From JAGVPT01 sp035500675 (GTDB lineage: Bacteria > Bacteroidota > Ignavibacteria > UBA10030 > UBA8401): DNA of 64,000 nucleotides. A program made the position numbers and the translations under genes. This document shows, in pieces, positions 44,819 to 53,480 of the stretch. Under the pieces are notes generated by a model that was not told the origin of the DNA, ran no database searches, and was given only the letters and a program-made list of their open reading frames with translations. The stretch spans positions 1 through 64,000 of the forward strand of contig DATJXA010000032.1 of the NCBI GenBank assembly GCA_035500675.1. The letters run 5' to 3'. Position 1 is the first letter of the stretch. Every line of letters begins with the position of its first letter.

Positions 44819-45757
44819 ATGATTATGGATTTATCGGAATTCGATATAGATTTTCTGAGCCAGAAGCTCTCTGACAATCCACAGTCTCCTCTTTTTGCGC
44901 GCCTCGCAGACCTCTATCTCTCTAAAAATCAATCTTCAGAGGCATTGAAGATATGCGAAGCCGGCGTGCAAACGTATCCGGCGTACCCGACGGGGTACGT
45001 TGTCCTCGGAAAATGTTACCTTGCGCTGAACGAAAACTCAAAGGCGCGTCTTGCGTTTTCTCAGGCAATTCATTTCGCGCCGTTCAACCAGGTGGCCAGG
45101 AAACTTCTCCAAGAAATACCGGCCTCAGCGGAGGAGCCGATAGCACCGGTAGTCGAGGAGCCCGCGGCCCAGGTGCAACCACCGGTGGAAGAAATTGCTG
45201 CGCCCGAACCGGTCGCGCCTGAGATCGTTCCACAAGAACATGTCTTACCTCAAGAAGAGCCGCTGCCGCAAGAAGCTGTTTCAGAACCCGAACCGATGCT
45301 CCCGCCTCCTGTTGCCGAAGAGCCGGTACAAGAACATGTCGTCGAGGCCGCTCCCGCCGTTGAAGAAGTTCCTCCTGCAGAGGCGGGACCTTTGCCTGGA
45401 GTGGACGAATATATTCAAGAGCGTGCCCGTCTTCTCGCAAACGAAAAACTTATCTCCCTCGACGAATATCTTGGCGGTGCAACGGAAGCTCCGAAAGAGC
45501 CAACGACAGAACTCGATACTCTTGCTGAAAAGCTAGAAAACGCTCCGCGCATCGTGCCTCCTGAACCGCAACCATCTCCCCAGGATGCTTCTCCACTCGA
45601 TTCAACGGTCATCACTCCCACTCTCGCCGAAATCTATGCCTCGCAGGGAGAATACAGCGCGGCGATTCAGGCGTACGAGATCCTTATCCTGTCGAAGCCG
45701 GATGATCGCGAGCGATTTGAACAACGAATTAAGGAATTACAGGCGAAATTGTTTTAG
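44819..45757 (+). CDS. TPR protein with Pro/Glu-rich linker
   Basis: 312 residues, no signal peptide. N-terminal TPRs (about 10-100: FARLADLYLSKNQSSEALKI, VVLGKCYLALNENSKARLAF), a long low-complexity Pro/Glu/Val/Ala region (about 103-195, many EEP and PEP), then a C-terminal TPR (TLAEIYASQGEYSAAIQAYE). Start may be the ATG at 44819 or 44825; neither has a clear ribosome site. Function unknown; likely an adaptor. A hairpin follows. Confidence 0.8.
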   Translation: MIMDLSEFDIDFLSQKLSDNPQSPLFARLADLYLSKNQSSEALKICEAGVQTYPAYPTGYVVLGKCYLALNENSKARLAFSQAIHFAPFNQVARKLLQEIPASAEEPIAPVVEEPAAQVQPPVEEIAAPEPVAPEIVPQEHVLPQEEPLPQEAVSEPEPMLPPPVAEEPVQEHVVEAAPAVEEVPPAEAGPLPGVDEYIQERARLLANEKLISLDEYLGGATEAPKEPTTELDTLAEKLENAPRIVPPEPQPSPQDASPLDSTVITPTLAEIYASQGEYSAAIQAYEILILSKPDDRERFEQRIKELQAKLF

Positions 45758-45768
45758 GAGGGACCGTG

Positions 45769-45790
45769 AGCGAGGTCGTGCGACCTCGCT
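45769..45790. terminator. Hairpin between convergent TPR and rpsT genes
   Basis: AGCGAGGTCG (45769-45778) and CGACCTCGCT (45781-45790), a perfect 10-bp inverted repeat. No T-run on either side, so a bidirectional factor-assisted terminator is only a guess. Confidence 0.5.
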
Positions 45791-45799
45791 TCGGGAAAA

Positions 45800-46054
45800 T
45801 TACTTTATTGCGTTGACCACACGGGTGAGTTTAGATTTTTGATTCGCAGCTTTGTTCGGGTGGATAACTCTTTTCTGAGCGAGCGTGTCGAGCATCGAAA
45901 CCGCCTTTTTTAACGCCGCTTCCGCTTTCGTTTTATCCTTCTCCGCCCTCACCTTTTTGATCATAGTCTTCAACGCAGACTCCTGGGTAGCATTACGCTT
46001 CTGTCTGCGCGCTGAAGAACGTATTCGCTTGAGCGCCGATTTATGTTGTGCCAT
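45800..46054 (-). CDS. rpsT: 30S ribosomal protein S20
   Basis: 84 residues, very basic, helical: MAQHKSALKRIRSSARRQKR, SALKTMIKKVRA, KRVIHPNKAANQKSKLTR, the S20 signature. Binds 16S rRNA in the 30S body. ATG preceded by AAGGATT. Monocistronic with its own promoter (46094-46122). Confidence 0.97.
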   Translation of the reverse strand: MAQHKSALKRIRSSARRQKRNATQESALKTMIKKVRAEKDKTKAEAALKKAVSMLDTLAQKRVIHPNKAANQKSKLTRVVNAIK

Positions 46055-46093
46055 TCCAATCCTTTATTCTGATTTGATGCTTATTGTACTCTC

Positions 46094-46122
46094 AATATAC
46101 GCAAAAGACCGACGACCCGCAA
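46094..46122 (-). promoter_or_regulatory. Putative rpsT promoter
   Basis: Minus-strand TTGCGG (46122-46117), 17-bp spacer, TATATT (46099-46094), about 40 bp before the rpsT ATG. Confidence 0.55.
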
Positions 46123-46135
46123 GAACAAGGAGGAA

Positions 46136-47428
46136 TTACAGCTTCTTCTCCCAATAGATGTTCTTCTTCATCTCTTCCACCCATTGCTGAAAATTCTCGT
46201 TGATCTTAAATTGAAGGGCGAACTGTTCCAACCGCTGATAGTCGTCGGTGAGGTTCATCGCGTGTTCCGGCGTGATCGACCGCACCCAAACGATGTGATA
46301 CCCGTACGAACTTCCTAGAGGGACTTTTACCGGCTCGCTGATCTCGCCCGCCTTCATCGTTTTCAGTACGTCCAGAAAGGATGCTTCGATCTGGTCGACC
46401 CCAATTTTTCCAAGGTCTCCTCCGATATCCTTTGTTTCCTCATCCTCGGAATAGCGTCGCGCCAGCGCCGCAAAATTTTCCCCCGCAAGCGCACGCGCCC
46501 TTAACCGTTGCAGTTCGGCGATTGTCGAATCGTCGTCCGCTTTCGATTGCACGATCGAAAATAAAATATGCCGCGTGTGGACAGACTCTCCTCTGCGTTC
46601 TATGAGTTGAATAAGATGGTACCCATAGGATGTCCTTACCGGCTCCGAAATTTCGCTGTCCTTGAGCGCATAAGCGGCTTCTTCAAATTCTTTCTCAAAC
46701 ACTCCGCGCCTAATCCAACCCAAGTCGCCTCCAGCAGCAGCCGAACCGGGATCCGAAGAGTACCTCTTTGCAAAATCGGCAAAGTTTCCTCCTGCCAAAA
46801 TGCTGTCGCGTATGAGAAGTGCTTTATTGTAGACTGCCTCGACCACCGACGTATCGGGTTTTGGTTTCATGAAGATATGGCTCAACTCGTATTCAGTCGG
46901 GATCGTAGGAAGGCTGTCCTTGTGGGCCTCGAAGAACTCTTCTACCTCGCGACGCGTCACCGTGATGGATGCCTGGTGTGTCTGCCGCACTTTCTCGACC
47001 AACAGCTGATTGCGGATCAGATCGCGGAAGTCTCTCTTCATGCGGCTTATGGGCATATTATACATCTCCTCTAACCGCTGCTCCGACCCGGCTTGCTGGA
47101 CGAGCATCTTGATCTGGCGGTCAAGCCTATCCGTCACCTCATCGTTCGTAACTTCCACGCTGTCCCGGATCGCCTGGGCGAGTATCAGTTTCTCATTGAT
47201 CATTCCGTCAAGAACACGGTCGCGCAACCCGGGAGCATTAGGGTCGATCCTGTTCTGCATGGCCATCGACTGGATCGTCAGGTTCAAATCCGACAATGTG
47301 ATGATCTCTTTTCCCACGACCGCCACAATACGGTCGACGACTGTTTGTGCGTTTACAACCCCGCCTGCGGACAGAAGAAAGATGGCGATTGCGAACGAGC
47401 AGACATGTAATTTCTTTTTCAGTTCCAT
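46136..47428 (-). CDS. surA: SurA-like periplasmic chaperone / peptidyl-prolyl isomerase
   Basis: 430 residues: signal peptide (LHVCSFAIAIFLLSAGGVVN), N-terminal SurA chaperone domain (VVDRIVAVVGKEIITLSDLN, RDRVLDGMINEKLILAQAIR), then two parvulin domains (about 180-285 and 290-390: ELSHIFMKPKP and HTRHILFSIV; GGDLGWIRRG and GGDLGKIG; YGYHLIQL and YGYHIVWV), and a C-terminal helix. Assists outer-membrane protein folding. Last gene of a three-PPIase operon. Confidence 0.92.
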   Translation of the reverse strand: MELKKKLHVCSFAIAIFLLSAGGVVNAQTVVDRIVAVVGKEIITLSDLNLTIQSMAMQNRIDPNAPGLRDRVLDGMINEKLILAQAIRDSVEVTNDEVTDRLDRQIKMLVQQAGSEQRLEEMYNMPISRMKRDFRDLIRNQLLVEKVRQTHQASITVTRREVEEFFEAHKDSLPTIPTEYELSHIFMKPKPDTSVVEAVYNKALLIRDSILAGGNFADFAKRYSSDPGSAAAGGDLGWIRRGVFEKEFEEAAYALKDSEISEPVRTSYGYHLIQLIERRGESVHTRHILFSIVQSKADDDSTIAELQRLRARALAGENFAALARRYSEDEETKDIGGDLGKIGVDQIEASFLDVLKTMKAGEISEPVKVPLGSSYGYHIVWVRSITPEHAMNLTDDYQRLEQFALQFKINENFQQWVEEMKKNIYWEKKL

Positions 47429-47443
47429 AAATGCCGTTGATTT

Positions 47444-48277
47444 CTATTCACCCGAGGGAAGCAGTGTGTCGTGGTCCGTTGCCGCTCCCGAAAGATTGAT
47501 CTGAACTGTATGTTTCTTCCGTGTCGCTTCTAAATATTGAGTGAATCGTTCCTGACGATGCTCCATGACGAGCCTTCCTCTAATTGCATCTTCAGCATAT
47601 TCTATCGGCGGAGTTGCTCCGTGTGAATAACTCCCCAATAGGAGAATGACAAAATAACCGGCGCTGGTCTTCACGGGAAATGAAACTTCCCCCGGCCCAA
47701 GCGCCGACGTGACTTTCCACAATTTCGCCGGAAAGAGCGTCTCTTGAGTATAGAAGGTCGAGTCCGCTTTCGTGATCAGCGTTGATTTTTCGTCTTGAGG
47801 TTTTTGCGCTGCAGCTATCGCAGCATCCCATCCTCCGCCCTGGAGCGCCGCCGCCCGGAATGTTGCCGCCGGCTCCCTCTCGGAAAATACCGCCAACGAT
47901 ACCTCCACAATGTCGTCGCGAAGCGCGAATTCCTCGAGATGGCTCTTAAAATACGACGCTATTTCATCGTTTGAAATCGACCGGGGACTGTCGGTGAAAA
48001 CTTCTTTTTCGAGCAACGCATTGATCGAGAGCTGACGCTTTGCATCCTCAAGATTGCGAAGCACGCTTTCAGAATGATCGAGCCCTTCTCTTTTTGCCTC
48101 TTGATACAGGATTTCGGAGTTGACCCATTGCCGTGCAAACATACGCATCTGCATTTCCGAAACGCCGCCTGCAGTATCGATCTGTCGATGCATTTCATCA
48201 GAGGTCAACACCTGGTCATCGACGCGGGCAATCTCCTCCCCTTGGTCGCTATTATGCGAACAAGATGAGAATATCAA
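47444..48277 (-). CDS. Peptidyl-prolyl isomerase-like lipoprotein, start codon uncertain
   Basis: 277 residues if begun at the TTG at 48277. SurA/PpiC-like N-terminal helices (IARVDDQVLTSDEMHRQIDT, WVNSEILYQEAKREGLDHSE) and a degenerate parvulin domain (LGPGEVSFPVKTSAGYFVIL). The frame upstream of the TTG encodes a convincing lipoprotein signal, IISNLAALSIAAVCGLIFSSC, yet there is no ATG, GTG or TTG before it up to the in-frame stop at 48368-48370. An ATA at 48328 overlaps the upstream TAG (ATAG), and an ATT is at 48322. True translation probably starts there. It sits between two other PPIase genes. Confidence 0.75.
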   Translation of the reverse strand: MIFSSCSHNSDQGEEIARVDDQVLTSDEMHRQIDTAGGVSEMQMRMFARQWVNSEILYQEAKREGLDHSESVLRNLEDAKRQLSINALLEKEVFTDSPRSISNDEIASYFKSHLEEFALRDDIVEVSLAVFSEREPAATFRAAALQGGGWDAAIAAAQKPQDEKSTLITKADSTFYTQETLFPAKLWKVTSALGPGEVSFPVKTSAGYFVILLLGSYSHGATPPIEYAEDAIRGRLVMEHRQERFTQYLEATRKKHTVQINLSGAATDHDTLLPSGE

Positions 48278-48324
48278 ACCGCAAACTGCTGCGATCGAAA
48301 GGGCGGCGAGATTCGAGATAATGG

Positions 48325-50328
48325 CTATTTGTTTAACGTGGACTCCTGCGATGTCATCAGCACTTCTTTATAGAGTGTGACCGGGTATTTCTTTCTTAGT
48401 GAATTTTCCCACTCGTTCTCCAGTAGTTTTGACTCATACTCCTGGAATGCACTCGAAAGCTCCGAGCCGGCTTCCGCGAATGTCTTTTCGCGCGCAGGCT
48501 CCTTCGATAAAACCTTAATGATGGAGAACCCATGTTCATACGGGAAAAATTCCGATACATCGCCTTCGTTAAGCGTCCATGCTTTTTCTGTCAAAGCATT
48601 CGTCGAATCGGGCAACAGCCCCCATTCACCGTTCTTTGCCTTTGTCGTCGGCCTGGTATTAAACTGCGCCGCCACCGAATCGAACGGAAGGTGCTGCTTC
48701 TTGAGAAGAAAGGTCACCACCTGTGCAACGCTATCGTTCGGTACAAAGATCTCTTGAAGATCGACCCTGTTCGGCCATGTATACGCGGACCGGTTTGCGT
48801 CAAAATAAATGTGCATCGTCGAATCGTTGATACTGATCTTGTCCCACACCGCCTTCTGTTCCGCTTTAAAAAGCATGCTTCCTTCTTTATACTCTTCAAT
48901 AGTCTCGGCAAAATTCGGGAAGGTCGATTCCATGCTCACCGCTTTATACTCCATGACAAGCTTTTTAGAGATCTTGTCGAATATTTTTTCCGAACTGAAG
49001 CGATTGGAAAAGGGAAGCCCCTGAAGTTCCGATTCTAACTTCGTAAGATGGATCACTGAGTCGATCGATATTTTCTGTCCGGCGAATGAAAAGATTTCCT
49101 TCGCGCGCGTCATTGCGCTGAAAGAACTGTCCCAATTGCTGTCGCCTGTCGTCTTTGTCGAATCTACCGAGTTGTACCAGGCGGAAACCGCTTCCGGCGA
49201 TTCTAAAAATCTGTACGCTTTCTTTAGACTGTCGACATACCGGTCGTAATCCGCTTGAAAGCCCGAGCGTTGGTACGATGTCTTAAGTTCCTGTTCCATC
49301 GATTCAAAAGACCCGACCGGTTTTGCATCCGTTACTTCGATAATGTGAAGACCATACGGACTCTTGATGATACCGGAATGTTCGCCGGGCTTCAGCTTGA
49401 ACGCCGCTTCGTCGAACTCTTTGATCGTTCGCCTCCGGGTAATGAATCCGAGGTCTCCCCCGTTGTGTTTGCTGAACGTATCGTCCGAATATTCTCTGGC
49501 GAGGTCGGCAAAGTTAACCCCGTGCGCCAAAGAATCGAGAACCATTTCCATTTCCTCCCAGGCCTTCGCCGAGTCCTGTGGAGTCGATCCCGGCGTCAGT
49601 CTCTTCATAATATGGCTGACGCGAATAGCGCCGGGGTTCGCATCGCGCGCCGTCACCTTTATAACATGGTAGCCGTATTGGGTTCGCACAGGGTACGGGA
49701 CGACGGTCCCCGGCGGCACAGAGAACGCCGCATTTTCGAACTCCGGCACGATCGATCCGGCGGTAAAAAAGTAAAGATCCCCCTTGTTATTTTTGACGCT
49801 CGGATCCTCGGAATTGTTCAAGGCCAATTCCTCGAAGGAACGGCCGCTTTTTAATGAGTCGATAATCTTCATCGCCTTTTCGTAAGCCCGCAATGTATCG
49901 GGAGGGATTGCGTTTGGCGGCATCTTGATCAGAATATGGCTTGCCCGTAACTCGAAAAGTTGTTTGTCATACATCCGATGAATGGCCGGGTCGGTAATCT
50001 CGTTTGCGATAAGATAAGTTACGGCAAGGTCTTTACTGTATTGCTGAAGCTCTCCCTGAACGTCGGGATCGTTCTGATAGCCATGGGCGTACGCATCGAG
50101 CACTTTCATCCTGAAAATCGTGTAGAGGTCTAAAAATTTTTCACGGTCTTCAATCGTTGCCTTGTGTGACGCGTCTTTCCCGCCGTTATTTTTCTCGAAT
50201 TGTTTGTTGAATTCATCGAGTGTTATTTTCTCTCCGTCGACCGTCGCCACAACGGCGCTTTGCTGCGATGCACATCCCGCCATGATGAGCCCAGCCACAA
50301 GAAATGCAAGGTGAAAACGATAACGCAT
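48325..50328 (-). CDS. Large parvulin-type peptidyl-prolyl isomerase lipoprotein
   Basis: 667 residues. Lipoprotein signal (FLVAGLIMAGC). An N-terminal chaperone segment (ATVDGEKITLDEFNKQFEKN) precedes two recognisable parvulin domains (about 130-240: ASHILIKMP, NKGDLYFFTAG, YGYHVIKV; and about 245-350: VSHIMKRLTP, GGDLGFITRRRT, YGLHIIEV). A long helical region and a degenerate third parvulin-like unit follow (about 530-640: NGEWGLLPD, HGFSIIKV). Periplasmic folding factor. First of three such genes, all co-directional. Confidence 0.88.
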   Translation of the reverse strand: MRYRFHLAFLVAGLIMAGCASQQSAVVATVDGEKITLDEFNKQFEKNNGGKDASHKATIEDREKFLDLYTIFRMKVLDAYAHGYQNDPDVQGELQQYSKDLAVTYLIANEITDPAIHRMYDKQLFELRASHILIKMPPNAIPPDTLRAYEKAMKIIDSLKSGRSFEELALNNSEDPSVKNNKGDLYFFTAGSIVPEFENAAFSVPPGTVVPYPVRTQYGYHVIKVTARDANPGAIRVSHIMKRLTPGSTPQDSAKAWEEMEMVLDSLAHGVNFADLAREYSDDTFSKHNGGDLGFITRRRTIKEFDEAAFKLKPGEHSGIIKSPYGLHIIEVTDAKPVGSFESMEQELKTSYQRSGFQADYDRYVDSLKKAYRFLESPEAVSAWYNSVDSTKTTGDSNWDSSFSAMTRAKEIFSFAGQKISIDSVIHLTKLESELQGLPFSNRFSSEKIFDKISKKLVMEYKAVSMESTFPNFAETIEEYKEGSMLFKAEQKAVWDKISINDSTMHIYFDANRSAYTWPNRVDLQEIFVPNDSVAQVVTFLLKKQHLPFDSVAAQFNTRPTTKAKNGEWGLLPDSTNALTEKAWTLNEGDVSEFFPYEHGFSIIKVLSKEPAREKTFAEAGSELSSAFQEYESKLLENEWENSLRKKYPVTLYKEVLMTSQESTLNK

Positions 50329-50430
50329 ACGCCACTTCTCCTTATTTAGACATATAAATGCGAAAATTTCCTGCTGAGTTAGTAATAGTAACGATTAGTA
50401 CGTTGAAAATCAACGGGACGATCGAGAGAT

Positions 50431-51009
50431 CTATTTCGCGCGTAAGAGGTCGACAAGGCGTTTCACAAAAAGTGCGGTGGCGCCCCACACCGGTTCTTTC
50501 CAGACGTCGTAAAAATAGACTTCCACCGGAACTCCCCGGCGTTCGCGAACTTCAGAACGACGGAGCGAATCATCAAAGAATTTTTCAAGGGGGATGAAAA
50601 TGACTTCGGCCACCTCATCGGCATTTAGATGAATCGCCGGGCGATGATGGAGGAACCCGATCACGGGCGTAACGACAAAACCGCTCGGCGTTTGTAAATC
50701 GTCCATGACGCCAAGAACGGAAATTTCAGATGCGGTGAGTCCAATCTCTTCGGATGATTCCCGCAGCGCCGTCTCAATCAAGGATTTGTCGGAGGGGTCG
50801 GCGGCGCCACCGGGAAAAGAAATCTGACCTTTATGATGTTCGACGCTCTGAGTGCGTTTCGTGAAGAGCAATTCTAATCCATCCAGCGACTCAACAATTG
50901 GAACGAGAACTGCAGATCTAGTTAAAGAATCGTCTTGAATTTTCCGGCGGTTGTAACGGGCGATCTTCGCTTTAATCGTCTTTTCGGTGAGCAACGGCAC
51001 TCTACTCAT
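50431..51009 (-). CDS. Nudix hydrolase, CoA pyrophosphatase (NudL-like)
   Basis: 192 residues from the ATG at 51009 (MSRVPLLTEKTIKAKIARYN). The same frame stays open upstream but there it is antisense to the lipoprotein gene at 51178, so I reject a longer form; an ATG at 51101 is a possible alternative. UPF0035-type signature LLFTKRTQSVEHHKGQISFP followed by GG, then Nudix box TALRESSEEIGL. Family members cleave CoA to phosphopantetheine and 3',5'-ADP. Cytoplasmic. Confidence 0.87.
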   Translation of the reverse strand: MSRVPLLTEKTIKAKIARYNRRKIQDDSLTRSAVLVPIVESLDGLELLFTKRTQSVEHHKGQISFPGGAADPSDKSLIETALRESSEEIGLTASEISVLGVMDDLQTPSGFVVTPVIGFLHHRPAIHLNADEVAEVIFIPLEKFFDDSLRRSEVRERRGVPVEVYFYDVWKEPVWGATALFVKRLVDLLRAK

Positions 51010-51177
51010 TGTGGCATAAACGGGAGCGGCAAGCTGAATTCCTACAGAAAGATACTGTTTCTCGTTATGATCATCAAATTGTTTTCTCTTGATGTGCGTC
51101 ATAGCGTTAAACCCCTTTATTCTCATGATTGTCATATCGTTTATATTGAACTGGTTTGCAATTATCAAGGAGATCGT

Positions 51178-52062
51178 ATGGGTGCAAGAGATCGCAAGAA
51201 AAAGTTTAGGGCGAGCATATATCTGTTGTGTGGACTGCTCATGGCGGCCGTCTTTGTCGCCGGTTGCAAGAAGAACGACAGTAATCCTGTGGGCGACGTG
51301 GCAACCACCACGGTGTCGGACGACGTTGCAGATGCAGCGGATGCTGTATCGGACGCACTTGCGAGCAACAACGGCGGGGCAATAGACGAGGTGAACGATG
51401 TTTTTGAAATTGCCGGTGGGGTAACTGTCGGCGGCACTCTGGGAAAAGTCGATAACGATTCCACTATCATCGGCGGGCAATACGATAGCGCTCAGGTCGC
51501 CTGGATATTAAGCGTTTCGAAAAAAGATTCCGTCTCCTCGGTTTATTATGGCGCATGGACACGGAAGTATTGGTTACAATTTCGAGCAAATGGCATCCCC
51601 CAAGAATTCAGAAGAACAAAAGGGGTCCTGGCCGACACAATTGAACACCGTTTGCTAGACGCGACCGGTTATTTCCGGACGCCGCGTCTTATGCATCACT
51701 TGACCTCGTTAACTAGCGATTGGATCGTATCCGATATCAATGCCGATACGGTAACGATAAACGGAACATATTCATGGTCGGGCATCGACACGATCATGGC
51801 GACAGCACGCAAGGGAAGGGTGCTCGATCGCACGATCTCGCTCACCTTTGAAAATGTCAGAGGACCTCGCGGCAGCAGGCTAAACCGTTCACAAAAGACG
51901 AGCGGAACTATCGAAGGAAGTTACACGGCGACGGTCACCGTGCCGGGCAAGGCCCCGTATACCGTCACTGAAACTTTTACAATTGTGTTGGGGAATGGAG
52001 AGGCGAGCTTCACTATCGGCGGAGCGCATTTCATTTCTGACTTGACCACCGGGGACCATTAG
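51178..52062 (+). CDS. Lipoprotein of unknown function
   Basis: 294 residues from the ATG at 51178, with AAGGAGA at 51168-51174. Basic N-terminus and lipobox (LLMAAVFVAGC, then KKND). An Asp/Ala-rich stretch (DDVADAADAVSDALASNNGG) follows, then a beta-rich body (WIVSDINADTVTINGTYSWS, GTIEGSYTATVTVPG, ending GGAHFISDLTTGDH). I recognise no family. Divergent from the Nudix gene, with a 168-bp gap between starts. The longer frame beginning at 50935 overlaps the Nudix gene and is rejected. Confidence 0.8.
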   Translation: MGARDRKKKFRASIYLLCGLLMAAVFVAGCKKNDSNPVGDVATTTVSDDVADAADAVSDALASNNGGAIDEVNDVFEIAGGVTVGGTLGKVDNDSTIIGGQYDSAQVAWILSVSKKDSVSSVYYGAWTRKYWLQFRANGIPQEFRRTKGVLADTIEHRLLDATGYFRTPRLMHHLTSLTSDWIVSDINADTVTINGTYSWSGIDTIMATARKGRVLDRTISLTFENVRGPRGSRLNRSQKTSGTIEGSYTATVTVPGKAPYTVTETFTIVLGNGEASFTIGGAHFISDLTTGDH

Positions 52063-52106
52063 TCGGCAATTCTATTTTCTGTTTATAGCCGTCTGTTTAA
52101 GACCAA

Positions 52107-52901
52107 CTACTTTTGGCCCGCATTCTTCCTGTGTACGAGGATGGTCGAAGCTTGGTCGGTGGGCGTCAGCATCAGTTGCTGGACGTTCACAGCAAGGGGT
52201 CTCGTTGCGCAGTAGAGCACGGCGTCGGCGACGTCATCCGGAGTCAACGGCGTCATGCCTTCGTATGTTTTATCCGCGCGCGTCTTATCTCCGTGGAACC
52301 GTACAATGCTGAACTCCGTCTCCACTAAACCGGGGTCGATCGATGTCACGCGCAAGGGAGTTCCGTTCAGGTCCAGCCGGAGGCTGTTCGTGAGGGCATG
52401 AACCGCTGCCTTCGTCGCGCTGTACACGTTTCCTTTCGGATAAAATTCATACGCGGCGATCGAGCTGATATTGATGATATGCCCTTCGCCCCTCTCGATC
52501 ATTCCGGGAACGACCGCGCGTGTCGTGTAGAGCAGGCCTTTGAAATTCGTGTCGATCATCTTTTCCCAATCGTCAACATCCCCTTCCTGGAAAACGGAGA
52601 GCCCGCTCGCAAGTCCTGCGTTGTTCACGAGCACGGAAATTTTTTTCCACTGGTCGGGCAGAGTCGCGATCATCGACTCAACATCGTTTCTATTCCGAAC
52701 GTCCAGATGAAGTGTGTGGACAAGAATGGCATACTTTTCCCTTAGCCCCTCCGCGAGCACTTCGAGCTTTTCCATTCTTCTCGCCGCCAGCAAGAGCTTC
52801 GCTCCATGCTGAGCAAATTGCACGGCGCATGAAGCTCCGATGCCGGCGGTTGCTCCGGTAATGAAAACGACTTTATTTTTCAGGGAGTGCATCGAGTTCA
52901 A
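52107..52901 (-). CDS. SDR-family NAD(P)-dependent oxidoreductase (YdfG-like)
   Basis: 264 residues; classical short-chain dehydrogenase with TGATAGIGASC (cofactor loop), AARRMEKL (Arg suggesting NADP preference), LHLDVRN, VNNAG, catalytic SSIAAYEFYPKGNVYSATKA (Ser, Tyr-x-x-x-Lys), and DPGLVETEFS. Similar to hydroxy-acid/serine dehydrogenases such as YdfG; substrate unknown. Last gene of a minus-strand series starting at the RqcH-like gene; 16 bp after the DinB gene. A second start at 52892 is possible. Confidence 0.9.
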   Translation of the reverse strand: MNSMHSLKNKVVFITGATAGIGASCAVQFAQHGAKLLLAARRMEKLEVLAEGLREKYAILVHTLHLDVRNRNDVESMIATLPDQWKKISVLVNNAGLASGLSVFQEGDVDDWEKMIDTNFKGLLYTTRAVVPGMIERGEGHIINISSIAAYEFYPKGNVYSATKAAVHALTNSLRLDLNGTPLRVTSIDPGLVETEFSIVRFHGDKTRADKTYEGMTPLTPDDVADAVLYCATRPLAVNVQQLMLTPTDQASTILVHRKNAGQK

Positions 52902-52917
52902 TCCAGGGGGAGGTCTC

Positions 52918-53442
52918 TTACCACTTCATTCTTTCTCTCAACGAAGTAATGTGGGCTACATGATGACGTCCGTGCCATGAGTACAGCTGAAGGAGCCAAT
53001 CGATGTTCCGCACTCCGTTCTCCGGATGGCGGAATGTTCGTGAAAAATCGGTCGGACCGAGGGAACGGAGCAGCATCACCCACCGCTCGTGGAGAGATTC
53101 AAGCATTTGAACCGATGGAGCCACGGGGGCGTTTTTTGCGTCGTACAGTTCAGCCCACAGACGCTCTTCATAGGGTTTGATCGTCGGCTCGTTTTCGGTG
53201 AGAGCAAGCCGCATACGGACGTACGAATTGAGGTGGCTGTCGGGAAGATGATGGACAACTTGCCGAATGGTCCATCCTCCATCGCGGTAGGGCGTATTGA
53301 TCTGCTGTTCGGTCAATCCCTTGATTGCCGCCTTCAAATTCGACGGCGTTTCTGCGATGTGCCGTATAGCTTCCTGACGCGCGGCATCGTCAATATGCTC
53401 TTTGGGTTGGAATTTACCGATGGGGTAACGAAGGTCTGACAT
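52918..53442 (-). CDS. DinB/YfiT-family putative metal-dependent hydrolase or thiol transferase
   Basis: 174 residues. The N-terminal LRYPIGKFQPKE and the metal-binding histidines (VVHHLPDSHLNSYVRMRLAL, then YSWHGRHHVAHITSL) mark the YfiT/BstA branch of the DinB fold. Some relatives are bacillithiol S-transferases, others uncharacterised hydrolases. Single cytoplasmic helical bundle. Located 38 bp after the REC-DHp gene. Confidence 0.87.
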   Translation of the reverse strand: MSDLRYPIGKFQPKEHIDDAARQEAIRHIAETPSNLKAAIKGLTEQQINTPYRDGGWTIRQVVHHLPDSHLNSYVRMRLALTENEPTIKPYEERLWAELYDAKNAPVAPSVQMLESLHERWVMLLRSLGPTDFSRTFRHPENGVRNIDWLLQLYSWHGRHHVAHITSLRERMKW

Positions 53443-53480
53443 ATGTTTATTGTTGAGGTCCTGTGGGTTTATAGAAAAAT

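Noticed and set aside
51010..51480. N-terminal extension of the Nudix frame
   Set aside because: It would overlap the well-supported lipoprotein gene on the other strand; the Nudix fold is complete from 51009.
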